38,004 nucleotides of DNA from a virus. Location of the stretch: the IMG/VR virus record IMGVR_UViG_3300020207_000069, positions 1 to 38,004 of that record, one strand, 5' to 3'. Within the stretch, counting starts at the first letter, position 1, and each line of letters opens with the position of its first letter. The notes beneath the pieces were generated by a model. It made no database searches. It was given only the letters and a program-made list of their open reading frames with translations, and was not told the origin of the DNA. Shown here in pieces: positions 15,832-24,674 of the stretch. The translations under genes and the position numbers were made by a program.

Positions 15832-17832
15832 TTAAAATAATCCAAGCTGCCTAACTTTTTGAATAATACTATTGATTTCTTTTTCTATAAGAGATTTATA
15901 GTATTGGGTATCAACGTCATACTCATTCCAAGATTTATCTTCTATAACATTATACATAGTCTGCAAGTATTTACCTGCAACTAATTGCTGTTCTCTTCCA
16001 TCTGGGTTAGTCTTAAAAAGCTTACCACCCTTTTTACTTACATAGTATCTAATAGTCTTTTGGAGTGGTTCTACATGATGTTCTCCGTCCTTTACAGAGC
16101 GTATCTCCAGTTTCCAGTCTCCTTTAGCTTTAGTTCCTATGCAGTAGTCTAATATGTTCCTATTCTTTCTAAGGAATTCATCTGGTAATGTACCATGTAT
16201 GAAGTAACTATAGATTGCTTTAGGGACTATTAGTTTTGATTTATTCTTATGAAGAGCTAAGCCTTTAAATTCAAATCGGCCTTTGCATTTTGCACTAGCG
16301 TGTAAGAATTTACCTCCTGTAGCTTTAAATAAATCATCAGGGTTAGTTTGTTTAAGTTCTTTCCAGGTTGGATAGTCAAGTTCTTTCCAATCATATACAG
16401 CAATGTAATTGTTTACATCTGCAAATATGATCTTCTGATACTTATCGTGTTCAAGATTTAACTGCGTAATCTTTTCCCAGCGTTCACATATTTCATAATA
16501 CTTGTCTTCATACTCTCTAGGTATAATTGTTTCAAGACCATCTGTGTTCTGCATAATAGGTGTGCAGTTTGGGATCTCTTCACAAATCATTTCATATAGC
16601 ATAGTTAGACTAAGTTGACCATTTACAGTAATCCTCATTGTAAATTCAGGATCATATAAGAAACTGTGAGCATCATTACTAAGTCCGTAAGTTGAGTTAA
16701 GAATAATCTTATAAACATAATTCATAGGATTACTCTTTGGAATCTTCTTACGCTCATCAAAGAACCATTCATATAGTCTGCAGAAGTCTTCTTTAGGAAG
16801 GTGTTCTGGTGACCATTTATTACGAATAGCTAAGTTGGGATAGTATGATGTAACATCTGAAGACATTATTACATAGTCTTCATCACTCTTATAGATACCT
16901 TTTGTATTAGCACCATGAACACCACCTAGACCATAATCTGTTTTAACTCCTTGATAGTTAACAGAATAAGATAGTGCGTTCTTAGTACCAGACTTATTGT
17001 TAGGATCTGTATTTAGAATTTTACTTTTAAAGAAATTAAGCAGATCATTGAACTCAGGTGTTTTAAATTCAATGTATGGTAAGATTAGATCTTTAATCTT
17101 AATCATAGGACGCGGTGTCCGCATCTGCTTTAATTCTTTTTTATCTATACCAAGTGTGTCACTTAGATAGTAAGCAAATAATTCTTTACTAATACGTGGT
17201 TCTGATGCACTGTATAAATCAATATTATACTCATCAGTTAGAGTACCTCTTAATGATATCTGTTGCTTACTTAACTGCATTATAGCTTTAGTACTAGCAA
17301 CATCATTAATACAATACTCTATAACCATGTTCAGGTCATCAGTATTTGTAATAGGCTCAGAGTGATGGAGAGGCATATCTAAGACGTTATGCCAATCCAT
17401 ACTATACTGTATCCATTTTAAAGAAGATCGTTTAGCAGGATTGTCCCAGTGATTTAATTTAAATACATCTAGCTGACGTATTTTCATTTTGTAGGGACTG
17501 TACTTAGGAAACATCTTGTTTCTAGCAAGATCAATTGTATCCTGAGCAAACTGATATATAGCTTGTGCTATAAAGCTTCCATCTAATTTTCTTAATTCAA
17601 AATGGTTATCAAGAATAAACTCTGTTACCTGGGCATCAAAAGCTAAACCGTTGTAAGAAACATGCCATTCATTGTTTGCTATATTGTCTTTCAGAAAGTC
17701 AATGAAAGCAGGAAAGTCATTGCGTAAACTACATACAGCAAATACTTTAGTTTCATCTTCTTTATAATGTTCAAATACAGCTACAAAACAATCAGCTAAT
17801 GTTTCATAGTCCATTACCCAGTGCCCTCTCAT
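15832..17832 (-). CDS. family B DNA polymerase with 3'-5' exonuclease
   Basis: 666-residue replicative DNA polymerase. Exonuclease motifs: DYE (Asp8, Glu10), YNGLAFD (Asn61, Asp66) and YCIND (Tyr173, Asp177). A YGLGGVHG motif (300-307) matches the YxGG link between domains. Polymerase motif A is SSDVTSYYP (Asp326), motif B is KIILNSTYG (375-383), motif C is QNTDG (428-432). Motif C has Asn429 where most family B enzymes have the first Asp of DTD, while the second, Asp431, is kept. It is shorter than cellular enzymes, as in other phage PolB proteins. It is the last large gene of the replication block, one base after the 161-residue gene. Confidence 0.92.
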   Translation of the reverse strand: MRGHWVMDYETLADCFVAVFEHYKEDETKVFAVCSLRNDFPAFIDFLKDNIANNEWHVSYNGLAFDAQVTEFILDNHFELRKLDGSFIAQAIYQFAQDTIDLARNKMFPKYSPYKMKIRQLDVFKLNHWDNPAKRSSLKWIQYSMDWHNVLDMPLHHSEPITNTDDLNMVIEYCINDVASTKAIMQLSKQQISLRGTLTDEYNIDLYSASEPRISKELFAYYLSDTLGIDKKELKQMRTPRPMIKIKDLILPYIEFKTPEFNDLLNFFKSKILNTDPNNKSGTKNALSYSVNYQGVKTDYGLGGVHGANTKGIYKSDEDYVIMSSDVTSYYPNLAIRNKWSPEHLPKEDFCRLYEWFFDERKKIPKSNPMNYVYKIILNSTYGLSNDAHSFLYDPEFTMRITVNGQLSLTMLYEMICEEIPNCTPIMQNTDGLETIIPREYEDKYYEICERWEKITQLNLEHDKYQKIIFADVNNYIAVYDWKELDYPTWKELKQTNPDDLFKATGGKFLHASAKCKGRFEFKGLALHKNKSKLIVPKAIYSYFIHGTLPDEFLRKNRNILDYCIGTKAKGDWKLEIRSVKDGEHHVEPLQKTIRYYVSKKGGKLFKTNPDGREQQLVAGKYLQTMYNVIEDKSWNEYDVDTQYYKSLIEKEINSIIQKVRQLGLF

Positions 17833-17833
17833 A

Positions 17834-18319
17834 CTATTCTACAATAATAGAGCTACCTGGTAATGAAGTTAAACCTCCAGTCTTTTGATTAATGTTGTCT
17901 TCTGCAGGCTTCATATACTTTTCAAAGTCATATGTTTCTGAGTTAACTGCAAACTGTGTAACAAACTCACGTGTTGAATCAAGACCGGTGATAACAATTT
18001 CATGGAATGTATCAATAAGTCTGCGCTCTTCTTTATAGGCTTGACCATTGTTACGCTTTTGAAGTTTTAATTCTTGAGGATCGCCGTTATCATCTAGTTT
18101 AGGAAGCATTTTATAAGTCTGCTTCTTTTCTTTAGAGATAGCAATTAAAGTACCACCTGTTGGTTCAAAGATAACTTCTACCCAAGGGCAAGTAGTATCT
18201 AAAGGTACTAGAGCAAATGTTTTGTAAGGACCCATGTATGAGTCTACAAGCATCATGTTTAGTGGAGCTGTCCAATTAATCTGATTAGGTCCTCCGTATT
18301 TTACATCTTCTTCTGACAT
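17834..18319 (-). CDS. hypothetical 161-residue protein upstream of PolB
   Basis: Unrecognised. The first 75 residues look beta-rich (YKTFALVPLDTTCPWVEVIF), then a charged Lys/Glu-rich helical part (about 75-105) and an Asn/Gln-containing tail. There is no signal peptide or membrane helix. It has an A-rich leader (TTAAAATCA) and is one base from PolB, so it is probably co-expressed with the polymerase. A small DNA-binding or accessory replication protein is possible but unsupported. Confidence 0.65.
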   Translation of the reverse strand: MSEEDVKYGGPNQINWTAPLNMMLVDSYMGPYKTFALVPLDTTCPWVEVIFEPTGGTLIAISKEKKQTYKMLPKLDDNGDPQELKLQKRNNGQAYKEERRLIDTFHEIVITGLDSTREFVTQFAVNSETYDFEKYMKPAEDNINQKTGGLTSLPGSSIIVE

Positions 18320-18324
18320 TGATT

Positions 18325-18864
18325 TTAATTTTTAGAGTTAAGTTGTAAAGTTAGTGTTTCTTTTTGAAGATCTGGTTTATCACAGAGTTCAATAGCTGCT
18401 TCTAGCTGTGATTCTTTGACATTCAGTATTTTAGCATACTCATCATAGTATAATTCTGGATACAAATAGCTTTCTACATATTCTGTTACAGCATCGCCTT
18501 GAGAAAAGAAATCTAATATCTTTTGCTTAAAAGGTTCTGAAAATCTAGAATATTCTCCAATCAAGAATGACATAAAATCAGGTTCCATACTGGAAAAATT
18601 AAAAACTAAATATACATAGTCATCCGTCATATACTCATCAAAATATAATTCATGCCCTCTCATTTTTAATAAATGATTATTGAATGCATTACTATCAAAT
18701 AATGCATATTCACAAATAAGTGCACAGCTAGCAGGATGAATATGATCTTTAACTGCAATGTAGGTTTCTGATGGTTTATATCTTATACCACGTTGCATTC
18801 CAAGTTGGGGATACAAAAAGAAATTACTCTTCTGCACATACTTAGGAAATATTTTATCTATCAT
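18325..18864 (-). CDS. hypothetical 179-residue protein
   Basis: Unrecognised soluble protein, rich in Tyr, Phe and acidic residues (ELYFDEYMTDDYVYLVFNF, about 72-90), likely mixed alpha/beta with a helical C-terminal third (about 120-175). It overlaps the nuclease gene before it by 4 bases (ATGA), so it is translated from the same message as that nuclease and may be its partner. Confidence 0.6.
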   Translation of the reverse strand: MIDKIFPKYVQKSNFFLYPQLGMQRGIRYKPSETYIAVKDHIHPASCALICEYALFDSNAFNNHLLKMRGHELYFDEYMTDDYVYLVFNFSSMEPDFMSFLIGEYSRFSEPFKQKILDFFSQGDAVTEYVESYLYPELYYDEYAKILNVKESQLEAAIELCDKPDLQKETLTLQLNSKN

Positions 18865-19796
18865 AACATTATACGTTCAGGTTGACAAAACTGATAGGGC
18901 ACGTCATACTTTACATTTTCAATATGATATACAGCCTTATCATAAGCTTCTTCAAATCTTTCTAACCAGCTGGTTATAGTATCTTTTGAAACTCCAAAGT
19001 TGTAAACCTGTTCGTACTTGTCAATCACCCAGAAGCTGTAAGATACTTTGTCTACTGGTATATTGTAGATCTTACTTGCTAAGGTAACATAAATAGCAGC
19101 TTGTAACCAATAGTTATAAAATTCTATTGTATCTGGAAAGTCACTGATTGTTTTACCTGTAGTTTTTACATCTATAACTTCAGCGTTTCCAAACTCATCT
19201 ATTACAAGTCTATCTAAAATACCTTTAAGGCCAAACATTCCTTTGTATTCTTTGAGATCCAGTGGAATCTCATTCATTACTTTATATCCATCTGAAGAAG
19301 TTAGTTCTAGATGTTGTGCAATTGTAGGTTCATCTCTCATAACCTGAGCATATGCTTTACATCTTTCTACCATGTCTTCATCTACAAGATCTTTACCTTC
19401 TCTATTAAACAAGAATGTAAAATAGTTTTTGGCATCTTCTGTGCAGATTTTTTCTAGACGTTTTTCATCTTCCTTAAATGATTGATATAAGTTCTGGGAT
19501 TGTAACTCACTGAGTATCAGGTCATGATGGTCTTCTAAATTAGAAGAACCACCATTAACCTGCGTGTACAGCGAGTGTAAAATCTTCAGTACGTTAGCTG
19601 TTGGTACTTTACCTGGTGCTACAGTAAAGAGATTTTTAAACTCTTCAGGCTGTAGTATAAAGCAGTGTACCAACTTACCTTCTACTAGATATGATTCAAT
19701 CTTCTCTTCTCTCTCATTAAGAATGTAGTGAGAGTAAAACAGTTTAGGACTGAATAACATCTTATTAATTGAACTATAGCTTAGATCTAATTTCAT
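18861..19796 (-). CDS. PD-(D/E)XK exonuclease, DUF3799 type
   Basis: 311 residues. N-terminal SYSSINKMLFSPKLF (6-20) and EGKLVHCFILQPEEF (39-53, with His44) are the entry motifs of the DUF3799/RecE-like PD-(D/E)XK nucleases. The catalytic core is GILDRL (Asp195) and VIDVKTTGK (Asp209-x-Lys211), followed by an amphipathic helix with YWLQAAIYV (229-237), which carries the QxxxY-type motif. It should digest or process DNA ends, in recombination or in host DNA degradation. It overlaps its neighbours by 4 bases (downstream gene) and 23 bases (upstream gene). No iron-sulphur Cys cluster like that of Cas4/AddB is apparent. Confidence 0.85.
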   Translation of the reverse strand: MKLDLSYSSINKMLFSPKLFYSHYILNEREEKIESYLVEGKLVHCFILQPEEFKNLFTVAPGKVPTANVLKILHSLYTQVNGGSSNLEDHHDLILSELQSQNLYQSFKEDEKRLEKICTEDAKNYFTFLFNREGKDLVDEDMVERCKAYAQVMRDEPTIAQHLELTSSDGYKVMNEIPLDLKEYKGMFGLKGILDRLVIDEFGNAEVIDVKTTGKTISDFPDTIEFYNYWLQAAIYVTLASKIYNIPVDKVSYSFWVIDKYEQVYNFGVSKDTITSWLERFEEAYDKAVYHIENVKYDVPYQFCQPERIML

Positions 19797-20880
19797 TGTA
19801 TTCTTCTGGTAATGTTAATCCATCAATTGTAATCTTGTAAGTACTATGAGTGACAGACCAGTTATTATTTATTTCATCTACCTTATCCTCCATAAATACT
19901 TTCAAACCTTTTGGCGTAAGCTTATTATTATCTAACAAACCTTTGAGTAGTCCCGCATTAGTGTGAACATTATATGATCTTACTTTTTTCTTTATAGCTT
20001 TAAAACTAGCAGCAGAATATACTTTACTATAGCGCATCCAATCACTATGTTTATACCATAAGAATAATAAAAGATCTTCATGCTTTTCCCAGCTGTATCC
20101 AGAAAGGGTACTCATAGCCAACTCTTTATCATCATCAGAACCCTTCATTAGCTTTTGTATGTTAACAAAATCATCATATGTAGCAACGTTATCTTGTGAT
20201 ACTAGACTAATAAAAGCTTCTTCAGTAAGAACATTTCTACGATTTTTCCAAAGACTCTGTAAAATTTTATTATTCTTTTCTGTAATATAACCTTTTACTA
20301 AATTAGGATTAGACCAGCTACCAAGAGAATTAAATAAATCCAAATGCTTTTTCTCTTCAGGATTATTCTCGTCTAAGAAGTCATTTAGATATGAAGTAGT
20401 TCTTGTAGCAATTTCTGTATCAGATACAGAGCTGTATTGTACTATTAAATTTCTTTGATCTTTTATTTCATCTAAAGGTGTTGTCCAATATCTGTGTTTC
20501 AATTTGTAATTGACACATAGTGTTTCGTAGTTATCAATTATATAATCAAAAGCATCTAAAAGATCCGCACGGTTTACTACAAATATTCTACTGTATGGAT
20601 CAAATTCAAATAAAGACTGAAGATATTTAAGGCTAATTACAACTTTATCAGCTGAATCAACCTTACGAGTTTGAGTTATTTTAAAATCTTCTTTAGCCTT
20701 TGAGATATGATCTCTCGTTACAGTAGAATTTGGATAGAAGTATACAGAATCTGGTTTCTTTAAAACAGTTCTTACATTGTTTATACCATTAAGAAAATTG
20801 CTAAATACATCTTCTTCAGGTTTGTGGGATATATGAACATATACCCCACCTGTTTCATTAACTAATCTGATTTTTTTCAT
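19774..20880 (-). CDS. unknown protein, paralogue of its upstream neighbour
   Basis: 368 residues, no recognised family. Two stretches resemble the gene just upstream: residues 44-82 (SVYFYPNSTVTRDHI...SADKVVIS) match the spacing of the BRCT-like stretch in the neighbour, and 244-278 (LMKGSDDDKELAMSTLSG...HEDLLLFLWYKH) line up with MISSRNDEDTKLANHMIG...HLMTWKFCREL. The two genes therefore look like diverged tandem duplicates. It lies between the AAA+/VWA pair and the nuclease and overlaps the upstream gene by 23 bases. A role with the AAA+ ATPase or in DNA transactions is inferred only from position. Confidence 0.65.
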   Translation of the reverse strand: MKKIRLVNETGGVYVHISHKPEEDVFSNFLNGINNVRTVLKKPDSVYFYPNSTVTRDHISKAKEDFKITQTRKVDSADKVVISLKYLQSLFEFDPYSRIFVVNRADLLDAFDYIIDNYETLCVNYKLKHRYWTTPLDEIKDQRNLIVQYSSVSDTEIATRTTSYLNDFLDENNPEEKKHLDLFNSLGSWSNPNLVKGYITEKNNKILQSLWKNRRNVLTEEAFISLVSQDNVATYDDFVNIQKLMKGSDDDKELAMSTLSGYSWEKHEDLLLFLWYKHSDWMRYSKVYSAASFKAIKKKVRSYNVHTNAGLLKGLLDNNKLTPKGLKVFMEDKVDEINNNWSVTHSTYKITIDGLTLPEEYNEIRSKL

Positions 20881-21871
20881 GTAAATTTTCTTTTAAAAGA
20901 TTTTTGTATTCTTCTTTCATCTCAAACTTTACAAACCAAATACCTGGATTATGTAGTACACGAACTCTTTGTTGTAGAGATTTGTGTAAATACGCAAAGA
21001 TTTCAGGTGTAAGACATTTCTTAGCTTTACAGAATTCAAAGAACTCTGTTTCATTATAGTGAGCATACTTTTCATATACATCATTAAGAAATTCTCTTAC
21101 AGCTTTCATTCTTCTGTTGAGGTACCAAACGTTACCGCCAGCGTATAGCTCTCTACAAAACTTCCAAGTCATAAGGTGTGAAGCTTTATAATCAAACGTA
21201 CCAATCATATGATTAGCAAGTTTAGTATCCTCATCATTACGAGATGAAATCATTCTACATACAGCTTTAATATTATCATCTGTAAGTTCTGTAATAGAAC
21301 CGCTTGCAATACCTAAGTCATAAGGTGTAACCAGTTTATTAGGATAGTTCTTTATAACTGCTAGAGCTACTAAAGCATTATCATCATATAGATTTTTACT
21401 TGTATAGTTCCATTCAGCATGTTCATTTAAAATGTTTTGCTCTACTAAGATATTTATAAAGCCATTCCAATTAGGATACTTTAAATCAGATGTAATTATT
21501 ATAGTACTTTGTGAATCATTAAATTCAATAGCATTTTCATAATATACTTGAGAATCAAACACAGTGTTATCTATTACAATATGATCAGCTTTATCAGCGT
21601 CTTTTGTAATTTTACCACCCGCCATTTGTATGTAGGCTTTGATGTTAGAATAAGGAGTTTTTGTACCACCTACAATAAAGTATCTATCTTTTTGTTTGTA
21701 AGTAAATGTCTTTGATTTTATATCCGTCTTTTTATCACGGATGGATCTTAGATTATATCTAGGTCTTTTTAGAGTTGTATCTAAATAACCACTAGGTGCA
21801 TGATAGTGCTTATAAACTTTGGGGCTGGCTATTGCCAACCCCTCAGTTACTAAATCTTCAAATGTTTTCAT
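20858..21871 (-). CDS. unknown protein with BRCT-like stretch, next to the MoxR ATPase
   Basis: 337 residues. Residues about 63-101 (RYFIVGGTKTPYSNIKAYI then QMAGGKITKDADKADHIVI) follow the BRCT pattern: a beta strand, a glycine turn, a helix ending in GGK, a second strand, and a hydrophobic thHlV-type strand. The rest is helical, with a Lys/Arg-rich part near 245-300 and a paralogous match to the downstream gene (206-240). Its start overlaps the stop of the AAA+ gene by one base, so the two are co-translated. BRCT domains bind phosphopeptides or DNA ends; here the assignment is by eye and unproven. Confidence 0.6.
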   Translation of the reverse strand: MKTFEDLVTEGLAIASPKVYKHYHAPSGYLDTTLKRPRYNLRSIRDKKTDIKSKTFTYKQKDRYFIVGGTKTPYSNIKAYIQMAGGKITKDADKADHIVIDNTVFDSQVYYENAIEFNDSQSTIIITSDLKYPNWNGFINILVEQNILNEHAEWNYTSKNLYDDNALVALAVIKNYPNKLVTPYDLGIASGSITELTDDNIKAVCRMISSRNDEDTKLANHMIGTFDYKASHLMTWKFCRELYAGGNVWYLNRRMKAVREFLNDVYEKYAHYNETEFFEFCKAKKCLTPEIFAYLHKSLQQRVRVLHNPGIWFVKFEMKEEYKNLLKENLHEKNQIS

Positions 21872-23127
21872 TATTCAGTTATCATTTTAGAGATTTCTGG
21901 ATTCATTACAAGCTTCTGGAACTTAGTACGGTTACCGTTAATAATAGTACGTGCAATCATGTACTTGTTATCCATAGTAAAGTAGTCTGAAGTAAGAAGC
22001 ATAGTAAGTCTATCAATTAGATTCTTGTCTACAGTATTATTCTTAGAGTAGAGTAATGTGTAGTTAGCAAGACGCGTTGATAGAATAGATGTAATTGCTG
22101 CAGATAACTCTCCATCACTGTCTTTAACAGAGCTAGATAGTTTAGACTTCATAGTCTTTTCTTCAGCAGTCAACATCTCTTTAGGATGAATCAGCTTATC
22201 TAAGTTATTGTGTATGAACGTAGTAAATGTAGTAGAGAATGCTTCTCCTACAGAACCTTCACCAATCATCTGTACCATAGGTAGATGTTTAGAGAAGTCA
22301 TCAAAGCTTGAAATAGCATTAAAGAATGTAGTAATAGATCTTGCATTACATTCTGGTGTTACCATTTCTGGATAACGCAGCATGAAGTTAATACAACGAG
22401 AATCTACACCTGATTCTTCTGCCCATTCAGCCCATGTATCTACATTAAATTCTAGATTAGCAGAAATGAAACGAGTCTTTTGTGCTGCATCAATAGAATT
22501 AACCATGTAGTTACCATCATCAGGATTAGCAGTCAAGATAATGTGCCAGTCCTGTGGTAATGACCAAGAGATATAAGTCTGTCTGTCAACAAGTTCCATA
22601 ACAGCTTGAATAAATCTAGGGTCTGCACGATTCCAGTCATCAAGCAAAAGGATACCACCTTTAGTTTTACCTGCAATCCACTCTGGCGGTAAGTAAGCAG
22701 TACGCTTTTTCTTAGTCATTTGCCAACCATTATTAAGGAAGATCTTAACTGCTTCAGCATCAACCCACTGACCTACTTTTTTAGAAGAACCTGCAGCTGC
22801 ACTACTGATAGCATCTGCAGCATTAACAGATGAGAAGTTTAGCGTCTCACCTTTCTTTACTGCTACTTCCTTAACCATGTAGTACTCTTTAGTAGAGAAA
22901 CCTACAAGATCACCTAGCTCTTCAATCTGTGCAAGATTAAGTTTTACAAGATCTAGATTATGTTGTTCTGCAATTTGATAAATACTAGTAGTTTTACCAA
23001 TACCTGATTCACCAATAACTTCAACAGCTACAGGGTTCTTGCCCTCACTTTGTAGTTGTCTATTAGTGGTGATAACATGATCCATAAAGGATTTTAGTTC
23101 ATTTGTGTTTAGAGTTACTTGTGCCAT
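21871..23127 (-). CDS. MoxR/CobS-like AAA+ ATPase
   Basis: 418 residues. Walker A GESGIGKT (39-46), Walker B GGILLLDD (157-164) followed by WNRADPRF, the MoxR/CobS-type continuation, sensor 1 ILTANPDD (197-204), then DAAQKTRF with the arginine-finger region. The C-terminal half is a helical lid plus about 150 extra residues. MoxR-type ATPases act as remodelling chaperones paired with VWA proteins for metal insertion or complex assembly, and the gene directly upstream encodes such a VWA protein. The leader is A-rich (ACTAAAAAGAAA before ATG). The target of the phage pair is unknown. Confidence 0.85.
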   Translation of the reverse strand: MAQVTLNTNELKSFMDHVITTNRQLQSEGKNPVAVEVIGESGIGKTTSIYQIAEQHNLDLVKLNLAQIEELGDLVGFSTKEYYMVKEVAVKKGETLNFSSVNAADAISSAAAGSSKKVGQWVDAEAVKIFLNNGWQMTKKKRTAYLPPEWIAGKTKGGILLLDDWNRADPRFIQAVMELVDRQTYISWSLPQDWHIILTANPDDGNYMVNSIDAAQKTRFISANLEFNVDTWAEWAEESGVDSRCINFMLRYPEMVTPECNARSITTFFNAISSFDDFSKHLPMVQMIGEGSVGEAFSTTFTTFIHNNLDKLIHPKEMLTAEEKTMKSKLSSSVKDSDGELSAAITSILSTRLANYTLLYSKNNTVDKNLIDRLTMLLTSDYFTMDNKYMIARTIINGNRTKFQKLVMNPEISKMITE

Positions 23128-23134
23128 TTTCTTT

Positions 23135-24289
23135 TTAGTTTAATTTAATTTTGTAACCGGGTAATTCTTCATTTATTCTAGATCTAGATGAGTGACACCA
23201 TAAAGTTCTTTTAGGACAGTCCTTTGGTGGTGGTGCTTCACCATCTGTTAAATAAATGAGTGTAGTATATTTTCTACGATTTTCATTATAATAATCAATC
23301 ACGGGCTGAAAGGATGTGCCTCCCCTACCATGTACTTTAAAATCCTTTTTAGGATTAAAGGGTTCAACGCTTTGGATTTTAGTATCACACTGGATGATAT
23401 CTACATAACTACCTGTCTTATTAATGTGATGTATTTCATTAAGGAACTCCTTAACTTCATTATCACTTACAGATCCAGATGTATCAATAGCTACTAATAC
23501 ACTGTTTCTATATTTAATTTTAAGACCTGGGTTATCAGGATATCTTTTGTTAGGCTTGCGTCTAAGAATTCTTGTATAAGACTTAATAGATGACCCAACA
23601 AATCTTCTGAGATAACCTTTCCAATCAAATTTTGGAGGTTCAACATGTCTTAATCTTTCAATAAGACCAGAAAGCTCACCAGGTATATTACCCTGTGACT
23701 TTTCTATTTCATCTGCAATAGTTGTAAGCTGATGTTCTACTTGCTTTTCAATAAGTTTCTTTTCAGCTTCACTAAGATTTTCAAACTCACCCCAAGAATG
23801 GTTGTTTGGACCGCCTTCAGATAACATATTCTGTAGATCTTGATCGCCATTTTCTCCTTTATCTCTTTCTTCTTGTAAAAGTTTATAGTACTCTTTAGTA
23901 CCTGCTTTAAAAGGAAGATTTAGATTAGGAAAAGAATCCATAGTAATACCACCTTCTGGTAACCATGAAGGAAGTATGTACTGATTGATCTCTAGATCTG
24001 CAGCTATGTTAAATAGTTCTTTGTCTGCGTAAGAATCACGCATTGTAAGGTGTCCAAAAGCAATATGAAGTAGCTCATGTTTAATCAAACCTTTTCTATG
24101 TAGTTCATTTAAACTATCAAAGAAGTCAGGATTGACTACAAGCTTTACTCCAATACCATCTTTACCAACACCAGCTGTAGGTACGTCACTGCTGAAGGAT
24201 CTGTTAAGACTTGACATAAAATGCCCATAGTAGGGCTCATCAAATAACAAATCCTTACTTACGCGTGACAGCATTTTCATGTCTGCCAT
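23135..24289 (-). CDS. DUF2201-type protein: metallopeptidase-like domain plus VWA domain
   Basis: 384 residues. N-terminal part: HELLHIAFGH (71-80), a zinc-binding HExxHxxxxH motif, with IAADLEIN (95-102) as in the putative metallopeptidase domain of DUF2201 proteins. A Glu/Lys-rich linker spans about 135-215. The C-terminal VWA-like domain has a MIDAS: VAIDTSGSVS (266-275), GRGGTSFQP (321-329, Thr325) and YLTDGE (346-351, Asp349). All metal ligands of both domains look intact. It is the expected partner of the MoxR-like ATPase encoded 7 bases downstream. Such pairs occur in bacteria and in some large phages, but their phage role is not established. Confidence 0.85.
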   Translation of the reverse strand: MADMKMLSRVSKDLLFDEPYYGHFMSSLNRSFSSDVPTAGVGKDGIGVKLVVNPDFFDSLNELHRKGLIKHELLHIAFGHLTMRDSYADKELFNIAADLEINQYILPSWLPEGGITMDSFPNLNLPFKAGTKEYYKLLQEERDKGENGDQDLQNMLSEGGPNNHSWGEFENLSEAEKKLIEKQVEHQLTTIADEIEKSQGNIPGELSGLIERLRHVEPPKFDWKGYLRRFVGSSIKSYTRILRRKPNKRYPDNPGLKIKYRNSVLVAIDTSGSVSDNEVKEFLNEIHHINKTGSYVDIIQCDTKIQSVEPFNPKKDFKVHGRGGTSFQPVIDYYNENRRKYTTLIYLTDGEAPPPKDCPKRTLWCHSSRSRINEELPGYKIKLN

Positions 24290-24305
24290 AGTATGTAAAT
24301 TAAAA

Positions 24306-24674
24306 TTAGTCTAGAACGCGAATAATTACGCCAGGATTATCCTTGCTGTAACTGTGTTCTTTAAAGTACGGAATCATAATACTGCAGTTGTCATCTTCTA
24401 ACCAACCTGCATGTACCAGTTCATCTTGAATAGTTTGAGCCGGATTTATATAGTCAAACTTATGTTTAGTTCCACGTATAAATTCCATTTCAATCTTTAG
24501 AGGTAATGGCTTATCCTTAATGTATTCTACAAAGTCATCTTTGTATTTTTTCCATATAGGTTTAGTAAGAGCTTTCCATTTTTGTGTAGACTTGCTTGCA
24601 ACAAAGTACTTGCCTGTCCACACTCTAGAGTTCTTACTAGAAGGTACATTATATGGGATAAACCACTCTTTCAT
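24306..24674 (-). CDS. rusA: RusA-like Holliday junction resolvase
   Basis: 122 residues, the usual RusA size. Seen: a beta-strand start with IPYNVPSSKNSR (6-17), a basic patch SKSTQKWKALTK, then the acidic catalytic region KFDYINPAQTIQDELV and WLEDD, carrying Asp residues in the D-N-x-K-x-x-x-D...DD order of the family. It should cut four-way DNA junctions formed during recombination-dependent replication. It overlaps the primase gene by 4 bases and precedes the VWA gene by 16 bases. Confidence 0.8.
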   Translation of the reverse strand: MKEWFIPYNVPSSKNSRVWTGKYFVASKSTQKWKALTKPIWKKYKDDFVEYIKDKPLPLKIEMEFIRGTKHKFDYINPAQTIQDELVHAGWLEDDNCSIMIPYFKEHSYSKDNPGVIIRVLD

